Under the pieces are notes generated by a model. The model saw only the letters and a list, made by a program, of their open reading frames with translations, made no database searches and was not told where the DNA came from. From Acidobacteriaceae bacterium (GTDB lineage: Bacteria > Acidobacteriota > Terriglobia > Terriglobales > Acidobacteriaceae): a DNA stretch of 5,143 nt. The first letter of the stretch is position 1. The number at the start of each line of letters is the position of its first letter. A program made the position numbers and the translations under genes. The stretch covers positions 5,889 to 11,031 of the forward strand of contig PKYX01000464.1 of the NCBI GenBank assembly GCA_003132825.1. The letters are read 5' to 3'. Shown piece after piece: positions 1 through 5,143 of this stretch.

Positions 1-426
1 GAAAATGATGTCGAATTCTTGCTTCTGCTCGGACAGCAGTTCGAGCGCGTCACCGGTTCTGATCGTGATCTGTTTGCTGACTCCCGCCCGCTCGAAATAG
101 CGGCTGGCCTGCTTAGCTTTCTTCGGATCCCCGTCGGTATAGGTCACGCGGCCATTTTCGCCCACCGCACGCGCCCACCAGATGGTGGAATAGCCGATCG
201 CGGACCCCAGCTCAAATACCGTTCTGGCTTTGGCGATCACCGCCAGTTGGTACAGTACGCGGGCGACCGCCGGCCCGACGATCGGGACTTTGTGCCGGAT
301 GGCCTCGGCCTCCATCTCGGTCAGGACTTCGTCCCGCGGCGGAAGCAAGGAGTAGAGATATTCATCGACCGGATTGCTCGTGATGTTATGGTCGAACCAT
401 TCGGGGCGTGCGTTAGCTGGCGGCAA
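1..426 (-). CDS. SAM-dependent O-methyltransferase, class I (partial, C-terminus outside window)
   Basis: The 142 visible residues match the start of the methyltransferase family that includes catechol and caffeoyl-CoA O-methyltransferases (about 220 residues in full), which move a methyl group from S-adenosylmethionine to a hydroxyl. An N-terminal helical region (residues 10-65) precedes SAM motif I, VFELGSAIGYS at 70-80, followed by strand 2 ending in the acidic YTDGDP (96-101), then RTGDALELL (123-131). The segment FDIIF at 138-142 is where the family normally continues into its metal-binding Asp region, which is cut off here. The start is TTG at 426-424, chosen because AGGAGG lies 7 nt upstream and no ATG is available in frame. 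An in-frame GTG further upstream has no such ribosome site. It lies 111 bp downstream of the hydrolase gene in the same direction, with no obvious terminator between, so co-transcription is plausible. The substrate cannot be told. Family call is firm; role is not. Confidence 0.85.
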   Translation of the reverse strand, partial: MPPANARPEWFDHNITSNPVDEYLYSLLPPRDEVLTEMEAEAIRHKVPIVGPAVARVLYQLAVIAKARTVFELGSAIGYSTIWWARAVGENGRVTYTDGDPKKAKQASRYFERAGVSKQITIRTGDALELLSEQKQEFDIIF

Positions 427-433
427 ACTGATT

Positions 434-439
434 CCTCCT
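434..439 (-). promoter_or_regulatory. Shine-Dalgarno AGGAGG for the TTG-started methyltransferase
   Basis: A perfect anti-SD complement on the minus strand, 7 nt before TTG at 426-424. It decides the start codon of the methyltransferase and is the strongest ribosome site in the window. Confidence 0.8.
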
Positions 440-470
440 GGTGGATTGGACGAGTTGTTCTCCCGGGCGC

Positions 471-485
471 CCGGAACCTTTCCGG
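471..485. repeat. Short inverted repeat between hydrolase and methyltransferase genes
   Basis: CCGGAA and TTCCGG form a perfect 6-bp stem around the 3-nt spacer CCT. It abuts and partly overlaps a 12-bp perfect palindrome, CCGGGCGCCCGG, at 463-474, so the two structures would compete. In the minus-strand transcript it sits about 50 nt after the hydrolase stop and about 45 nt before the methyltransferase start. No T-run follows, so it is not a standard intrinsic terminator. It may be an mRNA processing or stability element, or simply GC-rich chance. Confidence 0.35.
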
Positions 486-537
486 AGGAGTCGAAGGGGC
501 GGCCATGTCCTGTGCCACTCCCCCGCACATGGCGAAC

Positions 538-1239
538 TCAAGAAGCCGTCACGCCCGGTTTCAGCGCCACGACTTCGATGCCCGGTACCAGCTTCTGCAA
601 CGCGCCCGGCGTGCCGACGAGCAGCGGAAACGTGCCGAAGTGCATGGGGATAACAGTTTTCGGTTGCAATAGGTTGCAGGCATATGCGGCTTCTCGCGGC
701 CCCATCGTGTAGTGATCGCCGATCGGCAGCAAGGCGAGGTCGGGGGTGTAGAGTTCGCGGATGATCCGCATATCGCCGAATACATTGGTATCCCCGGCAT
801 GATAAATCTTCAGCCCGGTGGAAAATTCGATCACGTAGCCACAGGCTTCCCCGCCATAGATCAACTGGTCGCCGTCCTGAATGCCGCAGGAGTGATCGGC
901 ATGCACCATCGTGACTTTGATGTCATCCAAGGTCTGGGTGCCGCCCTTATTCATCTCCGCCAGGTTCTTGACGCCTTTCTTTCCCAACCACCCGCACAAC
1001 TCAGGGATGCCAACGACTGCGGGACCGAGCTTCTTGGCAATCTCGACGGCATCGCCGATATGATCCCCGTGGCCGTGGGTGCAAAGCATGATGTCGACTT
1101 GCTGCGGGTCCCGCTCGCTCGCCGGGCACATGGGATTGCCCATGACCCAGGGGTCCACCAGAATCATCTTGCCGCCCGGAGTTTCGATGCGAAACGTGGC
1201 GTGGCCCAACCAAGTCAGCTTGATTCCGTTCAGGTTCAT
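538..1239 (-). CDS. UPF0173-type metal-dependent hydrolase (metallo-beta-lactamase fold)
   Basis: This 233-residue protein aligns over its full length with the UPF0173/YtkL family (about 225-235 residues), cytoplasmic metallo-beta-lactamase-fold hydrolases whose natural substrate is generally unassigned. It starts with the family's LTWLGHATF (8-16) and LVDPW (27-31). The metal-binding signature THGHGDH is at 54-60, followed by ELCGWLGKKGV (80-90), VHADHS (112-117), the metal-bridging HAGDT (147-151), LLPIGDHYTMGP (170-181) and the last histidine in IPMHFGTFP (197-205). All expected ligands are present, so it should be active. No signal peptide or membrane segment is seen. I chose ATG at 1239 because homology begins there and GGAGAG lies just upstream. 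The reading frame is open a further 41 codons, but that part is Pro/Gly/Arg-rich spacer sequence. It is divergent from hpt and may be first in an operon with the methyltransferase. Confidence 0.93.
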   Translation of the reverse strand: MNLNGIKLTWLGHATFRIETPGGKMILVDPWVMGNPMCPASERDPQQVDIMLCTHGHGDHIGDAVEIAKKLGPAVVGIPELCGWLGKKGVKNLAEMNKGGTQTLDDIKVTMVHADHSCGIQDGDQLIYGGEACGYVIEFSTGLKIYHAGDTNVFGDMRIIRELYTPDLALLPIGDHYTMGPREAAYACNLLQPKTVIPMHFGTFPLLVGTPGALQKLVPGIEVVALKPGVTAS

Positions 1240-1257
1240 GACTCTCCGTCCTTGCTC

Positions 1258-1285
1258 CTCTGGCGCCGAACCCCTGGCCTCTGGC
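1258..1285. repeat. Degenerate heptamer repeat, hydrolase-proximal array
   Basis: On the minus strand four consecutive 7-mers read GCCAGAG, GCCAGGG, GTTCGGC, GCCAGAG. Two are identical and one differs by a single base. A further copy of the plus-strand form CTCTGGC occurs at 1295-1301, out of phase. The array ends about 19 nt upstream of the hydrolase ATG. Function is unknown; it may be a decayed simple repeat. Confidence 0.45.
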
Positions 1286-1287
1286 AC

Positions 1288-1334
1288 CCCGGGACTCTGG
1301 CCGCCATCGTCTGCGGCCGGCGCAGTCCCCCGGG
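1288..1334. repeat. Nested imperfect inverted repeat in the divergent spacer
   Basis: Outer arms are CCCGGGACT (1288-1296) and AGT-CC-CCCGGG (1324-1334), which pair apart from a two-base CC bulge. Inside them GGCCGC (1299-1304) and GCGGCC (1313-1318) form a second stem with the 8-nt loop CATCGTCT. Together they make a two-part, 47-bp hairpin-forming element centred between two divergent genes. There is no T-tract. It could be a regulator-binding site, a transcript hairpin in the hydrolase leader, or a small palindromic repeat element. Confidence 0.45.
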
Positions 1335-1368
1335 TCGCCGAATGCCTAGTGCTGAATGCCAAACGCTT
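1334..1368. repeat. Degenerate heptamer repeat, hpt-proximal array
   Basis: Five successive 7-mers read GTCGCCG, AATGCCT, AGTGCTG, AATGCCA, AACGCTT. Units 2-5 fit ARYGCYN and the first fits in part. Read as 14-mers, 1340-1353 and 1354-1367 agree at 11 of 14 positions. The array ends 4 nt before the AT-rich -10-like hexamer of hpt, so it covers the expected -35 area. Confidence 0.5.
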
Positions 1369-1372
1369 AGTT

Positions 1373-1378
1373 TAATAT
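1373..1378 (+). promoter_or_regulatory. Candidate -10 element of hpt (TAATAT)
   Basis: TAATAT lies in the only AT-rich patch of the 147-bp divergent spacer and ends 8 nt before the hpt ATG. No good -35 is visible; the segment 17 bp upstream reads TGCTGA. Transcription would begin around 1385-1387, essentially at the start codon, giving a leaderless or near-leaderless mRNA. This agrees with the absence of a Shine-Dalgarno before ATG 1387. The same patch read on the other strand (TATTAA) could serve the hydrolase gene. Confidence 0.4.
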
Positions 1379-1386
1379 GAATCGCC

Positions 1387-1938
1387 ATGGCCGAGTTAAA
1401 GGTTCTGATTTCACGCGAGCGGATCGCCCAACGAGTGGCGGAAATGGGCGCCGAGATCACTCGCGATTTTTCTGGCGAGACGGTAATTCTCGTGGGCGTG
1501 CTGAAAGGCGCTGCCATCTTTCTGGGCGACCTCGCGCGCCACATCCAGCTCGACGCGACCTTCGACTTCATCGGGGTCTCCAGCTACGGCAATCGTCCGA
1601 GCCCGGCGCAGCAATTGAAGAGCGGGTGGGATTCGACCGGAGAAGTGCGCTTGACCAAGGATGTGGATCAGTCCATGAAGCAGCGCAATGTAATCCTGGT
1701 GGAAGACATTCTGGACACTGGTTTGACGCTCACTTATCTGAAGAAGATTCTGCTGGCACACCAACCCAAAGCCCTTCGCATCGCGACCCTACTCGACAAA
1801 CCGTCCCGCAGGACACAGCCCATGCAGGCCGACTACGTTGGATTCGGCATCCCTGATGAATTTGTCGTGGGCTACGGACTGGACTATGCCGAAATGTACC
1901 GGAATCTGCCCGACATCTGCGTGGTGCCGCGCGAGTGA
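1387..1938 (+). CDS. hpt: Hypoxanthine phosphoribosyltransferase
   Basis: The cytoplasmic purine-salvage enzyme that joins hypoxanthine (often also guanine) to PRPP, giving IMP (or GMP) and pyrophosphate. The 183 residues match the family length (about 175-185). Visible type I PRTase motifs are the pyrophosphate loop VGVLKGA (36-42), the catalytic flexible-loop marker SSYG (65-68), the PRPP-binding signature VEDILDTGLTL (105-115), LLDKPSRR (135-142) and the C-terminal purine/Mg region VGFGIPDEFVVGYGLDYAE (151-169) with YRNLP after it. Odd points: residues about 70-84 between SSYGN and GEV are some 10 residues longer than in the B. subtilis and E. coli enzymes as I recall them, and Gln147 stands where the B. 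subtilis enzyme has Lys. ATG 1387 fits the family N-terminus; no Shine-Dalgarno precedes it. It is divergent from the hydrolase and 61 bp upstream of the phosphatase gene. Confidence 0.95.
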   Translation: MAELKVLISRERIAQRVAEMGAEITRDFSGETVILVGVLKGAAIFLGDLARHIQLDATFDFIGVSSYGNRPSPAQQLKSGWDSTGEVRLTKDVDQSMKQRNVILVEDILDTGLTLTYLKKILLAHQPKALRIATLLDKPSRRTQPMQADYVGFGIPDEFVVGYGLDYAEMYRNLPDICVVPRE

Positions 1939-1945
1939 GAAAGGC

Positions 1946-1963
1946 GCGAGCTGCCCCGCTCGC
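1946..1963. repeat. Hairpin after hpt (GCGAGC / GCTCGC)
   Basis: A perfect 6-bp GC-rich stem with loop TGCCCC, 7 nt after the hpt stop codon. No T-run follows, so it is at most a weak terminator or an mRNA 3' stabiliser. Its place right after hpt and before a candidate promoter for the next gene would suit such a role. Confidence 0.4.
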
Positions 1964-1966
1964 AGA

Positions 1967-1983
1967 AGCCGGCTCAAACGGCT
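1967..1983. repeat. Second short hairpin before the phosphatase gene (AGCCG / CGGCT)
   Basis: A 5-bp perfect stem with loop GCTCAAA, 3 nt downstream of the first hairpin and overlapping the first base of the candidate extended -10 at 1983-1991. It occupies the region where a -35 would lie, so it might be an operator half-site pair. Five base pairs in GC-rich DNA can easily be chance. Confidence 0.3.
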
Positions 1984-1991
1984 GCTATCAT
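1983..1991 (+). promoter_or_regulatory. Candidate extended -10 promoter (TGC-TATCAT) of the phosphatase gene
   Basis: TATCAT (1986-1991) matches TATAAT at 5 of 6 positions and is preceded by TGC, an extended -10 TGn motif. No -35-like hexamer is visible. The hexamer ends 8 nt before the GTG start at 2000, the same spacing as at hpt, which again predicts a transcript beginning at or beside the start codon. Confidence 0.4.
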
Positions 1992-1999
1992 GGTAAGCA

Positions 2000-3766
2000 G
2001 TGCCTACAGGCGAAATTCAATCCGATCTTAGTTCGAAGGTCGAGCCCCTTCTGCTCGAAGTGGCGGATGTGGTCAACACCACGCTCGACCTCGACACCTC
2101 TCTGCGGCGGGTCGCGGAGGTGGTGCGCAAGGTCATCGACTACCAGATCTTTGCCATTCTTTTGCTAAACGAGAAAACCCAGGAGCTTCATTTTCGTTTC
2201 CAAATCGGCTACCCTAAGGAAGTCGCGGAGCGAGTACGCGTCAAGGTCGGCGAGGGTGTAACCGGACTGGCAGCGCAGCGTCGCGAGGCGGTGCTGGTTG
2301 GAGATGTGACCGCCGATGCCCGCTATATTGGTGCAGCTCCTGATGTCCGTTCTGAGCTCGCGGTACCACTGATCCTGAAAAACCGGGTCATCGGCGTCAT
2401 CAATATCGAAGCGCGCCAGCCCAACTACTTCACCGACGAGCACAAGCGTCTGCTGACCTTAATCGCTTCGCGCATGGCGGTGGGCATCGAGAATGCCCGC
2501 CTGCACACGCGCACTTCACGGCAAGCCCGCACTTTATTGCTGCTCAATGAACTGGCGCGCGAATTTACATCCATTCTCAACCTGGATGAACTGTTCAAGC
2601 ACATCGCCGAACTGCTCACCCGGCTGATTGACTACCAGATGTTCAGCATCTTGCTGCTCGATTCAACGGGAGAGAACCTGCAGCACCGGTTTTCGCTGCG
2701 CTTCGGGGAAAACATTCAGCTCAAGCACGATTGCCCGCTGGGCGGGGGAGTGATCGGCTATGCCGCCCAGCACAAGGAGGCGGTTTTGGTTCCCGATGTG
2801 ACCAAGGATACGCGCTACGTCCTGGTGAACCCGGAAACCCGCTCCGAGCTGGCGGTTCCCTTGATCTACAAGGACCGAGTAATCGGAATTCTTGACCTGG
2901 AGCACACCCGCCGTGGTTTTTTCACCGAAGATCACAAGCGGACCATGACCACACTGGCGGCCCAGGTCGCGATCGCCATCGAAAATGCCCGGTTGTACGA
3001 AGAGATCGCACTGCAAGAGAAGCGCCTGGAGCGGGATCTGGCCATGGCGCGCCAGCTTCAGTCGCGGCTGCTGCCGCACTCCCCACCGAAGCTGGCGAAC
3101 CTGGATATCGCCGCCAAGTTCACGCCCGCGCGGGCCATCGGTGGCGACCTGTACGATTTCGTCAGTTACTCGCTTTCCCGCACCGCCATTGTGATCGGAG
3201 ACGTCAGTGGCAAGGGCGCCCCAGCTGCGATCTATGCGGCGCTGGTCAGCGGTATCTTGCGCTCCCACGCCCCCATCGAGCCCGGGCCGGCGGAAATGCT
3301 CCGCGCGGTCAATTTTTCCCTCGGGGAGCGCCGGATTGAGGCCCAGTTCGTGTCTCTGATCTACGCAGTCTGGGATGATTCGGACCGCAGCCTGCAAGTG
3401 GCGAATTCAGGTCTTCCGCGGCCCATCTATTGCCACGATGGCAAGGTCGAGACCATCGAGGCCACGGGATTGCCCTTGGGATTGTTCGACGAGGCGGATT
3501 ACGACGAATTCACCTTCCAGGCCAAGCCGGGAGATATGTTCGTATTCTTCAGCGACGGCATTCTCGATGCCCGCAACCGCGCCGGGGATATGTTCGGGCG
3601 CCGGCGAGTGGAACAAATCGTCGCCCGGTGTTCGGCTCGGGATGCCCGTTGCGTGGTCGATTCCTTGTTCCACGAGGCGGCTAAATACGCGGCCGGGGTT
3701 GAAACCTTCGACGACCAAACTGTGGTTGCCATCAAAGTCAAAGACAGTCCGGGAAAAAAGAAGTGA
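2000..3766 (+). CDS. GAF-GAF-SpoIIE (PP2C-type) serine phosphatase, RsbU-like
   Basis: A 588-residue soluble signalling phosphatase. Two GAF sensor domains (about 17-170 and 181-334) are followed by a helical linker (about 326-360, ending in RQLQSRLLP) and a SpoIIE/PP2C phosphatase domain (about 365-585). The metal-binding motifs are complete: GGDLYDF (381-387), GDVSGKG (400-406), FFSDGILDARN (516-526) and DDQTVVAIK (571-579). Relatives such as RsbU and RsbP dephosphorylate a STAS anti-anti-sigma factor, freeing a sigma factor through partner switching; that target is inferred from the family, as no partner gene is in the window. The two GAFs are clearly related and align without gaps at an offset of 164 residues. 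GTG 2000 is the most upstream start, since an in-frame TAA lies at 1994-1996; no good Shine-Dalgarno precedes it. The ligand of the GAFs cannot be predicted. The last 4 bp overlap lysA. Confidence 0.92.
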   Translation: MPTGEIQSDLSSKVEPLLLEVADVVNTTLDLDTSLRRVAEVVRKVIDYQIFAILLLNEKTQELHFRFQIGYPKEVAERVRVKVGEGVTGLAAQRREAVLVGDVTADARYIGAAPDVRSELAVPLILKNRVIGVINIEARQPNYFTDEHKRLLTLIASRMAVGIENARLHTRTSRQARTLLLLNELAREFTSILNLDELFKHIAELLTRLIDYQMFSILLLDSTGENLQHRFSLRFGENIQLKHDCPLGGGVIGYAAQHKEAVLVPDVTKDTRYVLVNPETRSELAVPLIYKDRVIGILDLEHTRRGFFTEDHKRTMTTLAAQVAIAIENARLYEEIALQEKRLERDLAMARQLQSRLLPHSPPKLANLDIAAKFTPARAIGGDLYDFVSYSLSRTAIVIGDVSGKGAPAAIYAALVSGILRSHAPIEPGPAEMLRAVNFSLGERRIEAQFVSLIYAVWDDSDRSLQVANSGLPRPIYCHDGKVETIEATGLPLGLFDEADYDEFTFQAKPGDMFVFFSDGILDARNRAGDMFGRRRVEQIVARCSARDARCVVDSLFHEAAKYAAGVETFDDQTVVAIKVKDSPGKKK

Positions 3767-5100
3767 CCGCCGCGGTCACCGAGCGCCCGGGGCGTGCACC
3801 GGCATTTTGCTACCGTGCGCTCGGGAAGCGTGCCTTGGGGGAATCGGACGCCGTCCTGCACTGTGACCAGGTGCCGCTCAGCCGCCTGGCCGAGCGCTTT
3901 GGCACGCCGTTGTATGTCTATTCCGCCTCCACCATTCGCGAGCGCTTGCGAGCTTTCGACCAGGCTTTCGACCCGGCTCCGCATACCGTCTGCTATTCGG
4001 TCAAAGCGAACTCGAACCTCAGCATTCTGCGCCTGCTGACGCGCGAGGGTTGCGGATTCGACGTGGTCTCGGGTGGAGAGCTCGAGCGCGTGCTGCGCGT
4101 CGACCGCCGCGCCGCCGGGAAAGTGGTCTTCTCCGGGGTGGGCAAAACCTCGGTGGAGATTGGGATGGCGCTGCAGGCCGGCATACTGCTTTTCAATGTG
4201 GAAAGCCAATCGGAATTGCAGGTCCTCGGGGAGTGCGCGGCTCGCCTGAAGAAAACCGCGCGTATGGCTTTGCGGGTGAACCCGGATGTCCCTGCCGACA
4301 CGCACCCCTATATTTCCACCGGCCTGCATCAGCACAAGTTCGGAATTCCGATTGAGCAGGCGCGCGCGCTCTACCGGCAAGCCGCCAAACACAAGTCTCT
4401 GAAGGTCAGCGGGGTGAGCGTGCACATCGGATCGCAGATCGCCGACGTTACTCCCTTTTCCGCCACCATGGAGCGGGTGGCCGATCTGGTGCGGGCATTG
4501 CGCATCGATGGCCACACGGTGGACTACGTGGACGCGGGCGGCGGCCTCGGAATTCCTTACGAAGGTGACGGCCAATCTGATTTCGCCGCCTGCGCCCGGA
4601 AATACGCGCGCGCGCTGCTGGGGCCCTTGCGCGGACTGCGAGTGCATCTGCTGCTCGAACCTGGCCGTTCCATCGTTGGACCGGCGGGAACTCTGCTCAC
4701 CCGGGTGCTCTACAGAAAGACCAACGGCCACAAACGTTTCCTGGTGGTAGATGCGGCCATGAACGACCTGATTCGGCCTTCCCTTTACAAGGCGCACCAC
4801 GAAATTGTTCCGGTGCGCGCGCATGCCGCCTCGGCGAAGGAGACGGTCGATGTCGTCGGGCCCATTTGCGAGACCGGAGATTTCTTCGCTCGCGACCGCG
4901 AGCTCCCCCTTGCTGAGGAAGGGGATCTGCTGGCCATCCTCGACGCCGGCGCCTACGGGATGGTATTGGCGTCCAACTACAACACCCGGCCGCGGCCGGC
5001 GGAAATCCTGGTGGATGGGGACTCCACCAAGCTCATCCGCCGGCGTGAAACCCTGACCGATCTGATGGGCCCTGAAGCACCGCGCTCTCGCCGGGCCTAA
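3763..5100 (+). CDS. lysA: Diaminopimelate decarboxylase
   Basis: A PLP-dependent fold-type III decarboxylase converting meso-2,6-diaminopimelate to L-lysine and CO2, the last step of bacterial lysine synthesis. The 445 residues are slightly long for the family (about 415-430) because about 45 residues precede FGTPLYVYS (46-54). Motifs include CYSVKAN (78-83) with the PLP lysine Lys81, FDVVSGGEL (99-107), FSGVGKT (123-129), RVNPDV (171-176), TGLHQHKFG (186-194), SVHIGSQ (219-225) with PLP-stacking His221, the glycine loop DAGGGLG (257-263), LLEPGRS (297-303), the active-site Cys369 in GPICETGDF (366-374), and DAGAYGM (394-400) followed by SNYNTRPRPAE (404-414), which marks it as LysA rather than an arginine or ornithine decarboxylase. 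GTG 3763 overlaps the phosphatase stop as GTGA, implying translational coupling; purine-rich GGGAAAAAAGAA directly precedes it. No internal ATG offers a better start. Confidence 0.95.
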   Translation: MTAAVTERPGRAPAFCYRALGKRALGESDAVLHCDQVPLSRLAERFGTPLYVYSASTIRERLRAFDQAFDPAPHTVCYSVKANSNLSILRLLTREGCGFDVVSGGELERVLRVDRRAAGKVVFSGVGKTSVEIGMALQAGILLFNVESQSELQVLGECAARLKKTARMALRVNPDVPADTHPYISTGLHQHKFGIPIEQARALYRQAAKHKSLKVSGVSVHIGSQIADVTPFSATMERVADLVRALRIDGHTVDYVDAGGGLGIPYEGDGQSDFAACARKYARALLGPLRGLRVHLLLEPGRSIVGPAGTLLTRVLYRKTNGHKRFLVVDAAMNDLIRPSLYKAHHEIVPVRAHAASAKETVDVVGPICETGDFFARDRELPLAEEGDLLAILDAGAYGMVLASNYNTRPRPAEILVDGDSTKLIRRRETLTDLMGPEAPRSRRA

Positions 5101-5107
5101 GAGCCGG

Positions 5108-5143
5108 ATGACGGAAGCTCTCCTGCCCTCCGCCATCCCGTCT
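5108..5143 (+). CDS. Possible start of a further downstream gene (partial)
   Basis: ATG at 5108, 7 bp after the lysA stop, opens a frame that stays open to the window edge: MTEALLPSAIPS. The close spacing fits another operon member, but only 12 codons are visible, the upstream AAGAGCCGG is a weak ribosome site, and no family can be recognised. Confidence 0.3.
   Translation, partial: MTEALLPSAIPS

Noticed and set aside
463..485. Intrinsic terminator between hydrolase and methyltransferase
   Set aside because: GC-rich inverted repeats are present, but neither strand has a following T-run, so I list only the repeat and not a terminator.
19..672. 217-codon plus-strand frame over the methyltransferase
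   Set aside because: It covers the opposite strand of the methyltransferase and the end of the hydrolase; the minus strand shows SAM motif I and a clean ribosome site.
1240..1362. 41-residue N-terminal extension of the hydrolase from an ATG at 1362
   Set aside because: The extension is low-complexity translation of repeat DNA, family homology starts at ATG 1239, and a purine-rich ribosome site lies just before that ATG.
712..1380. 222-codon plus-strand frame opposite the hydrolase
   Set aside because: The minus-strand frame carries all UPF0173 motifs; the plus-strand translation shows no recognisable family and runs on through the repeat-rich spacer.
1240..1386. Riboswitch (for example a purine or lysine type) in the hpt leader
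   Set aside because: I see none of the conserved cores of purine or lysine riboswitches, and the likely hpt transcript has little or no leader. No lysine-riboswitch-sized spacer precedes lysA either.
1377..1856. Alternative ATG at 1377 in another frame over hpt
   Set aside because: Its translation has no family features, while the frame from 1387 gives a complete Hpt protein.
1990..2031. 13-codon mini-ORF (ATG 1990) overlapping the phosphatase start out of frame
   Set aside because: It has no ribosome site, and its ATG overlaps the candidate -10, so it would lie upstream of the predicted transcript start. It is most likely chance.
2663..3397. 244-codon minus-strand frame inside the phosphatase gene
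   Set aside because: It is antisense to GAF2 and the phosphatase core, with no domain or ribosome site recognised.
3499..5136. Open frame of 545 codons on the minus strand opposite lysA and the end of the phosphatase gene
   Set aside because: It is antisense to two proteins with complete family motifs, resembles no protein family, and long mirror frames are common opposite GC-rich genes with strong third-position bias.

Overview
The window looks like chromosomal housekeeping DNA from a GC-rich, Gram-negative-type bacterium. Gene content and protein style (UPF0173 hydrolase, tandem GAF plus SpoIIE phosphatase, LysA of the meso-DAP pathway) together with short heptamer repeats in a spacer suggest Acidobacteriota. 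That placement is an inference, because there is no rRNA or marker gene here. I see no tRNA or rRNA gene, CRISPR array, insertion sequence, phage gene or attachment site.

Layout. Two genes read leftward: a class I SAM-dependent O-methyltransferase (1-426, its C-terminal part lies beyond the left edge) and, upstream of it, a UPF0173 metallo-beta-lactamase-fold hydrolase (538-1239). A 147-bp divergent spacer (1240-1386) follows. It holds degenerate 7-bp repeats, a large nested inverted repeat and an AT-rich -10-like patch. Three genes then read rightward: hypoxanthine phosphoribosyltransferase hpt (1387-1938), a GAF-GAF-PP2C/SpoIIE serine phosphatase of the RsbU type (2000-3766) and diaminopimelate decarboxylase lysA (3763-5100). 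The last two overlap by 4 bp. A possible further start codon lies at 5108, 7 bp past lysA. No gene-free stretch exceeds 150 bp.

How the genes fit together. hpt salvages purines and lysA makes lysine from meso-diaminopimelate. The phosphatase between them is a signalling protein that probably acts on an anti-sigma-factor antagonist, but no STAS or anti-sigma partner is present in the window. The overlap implies that phosphatase and lysA share an mRNA. hpt and the phosphatase gene both lack a convincing Shine-Dalgarno and both carry a TANNNT hexamer exactly 8 nt before the start codon, a pattern compatible with leaderless transcripts. By contrast, the O-methyltransferase has a strong AGGAGG before a TTG start.

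I did not find an evident undescribed system. The points most worth a second look are the matched leaderless-type promoters, the repeat-rich divergent spacer, the phosphatase/lysA coupling and an insertion in the catalytic loop of Hpt.
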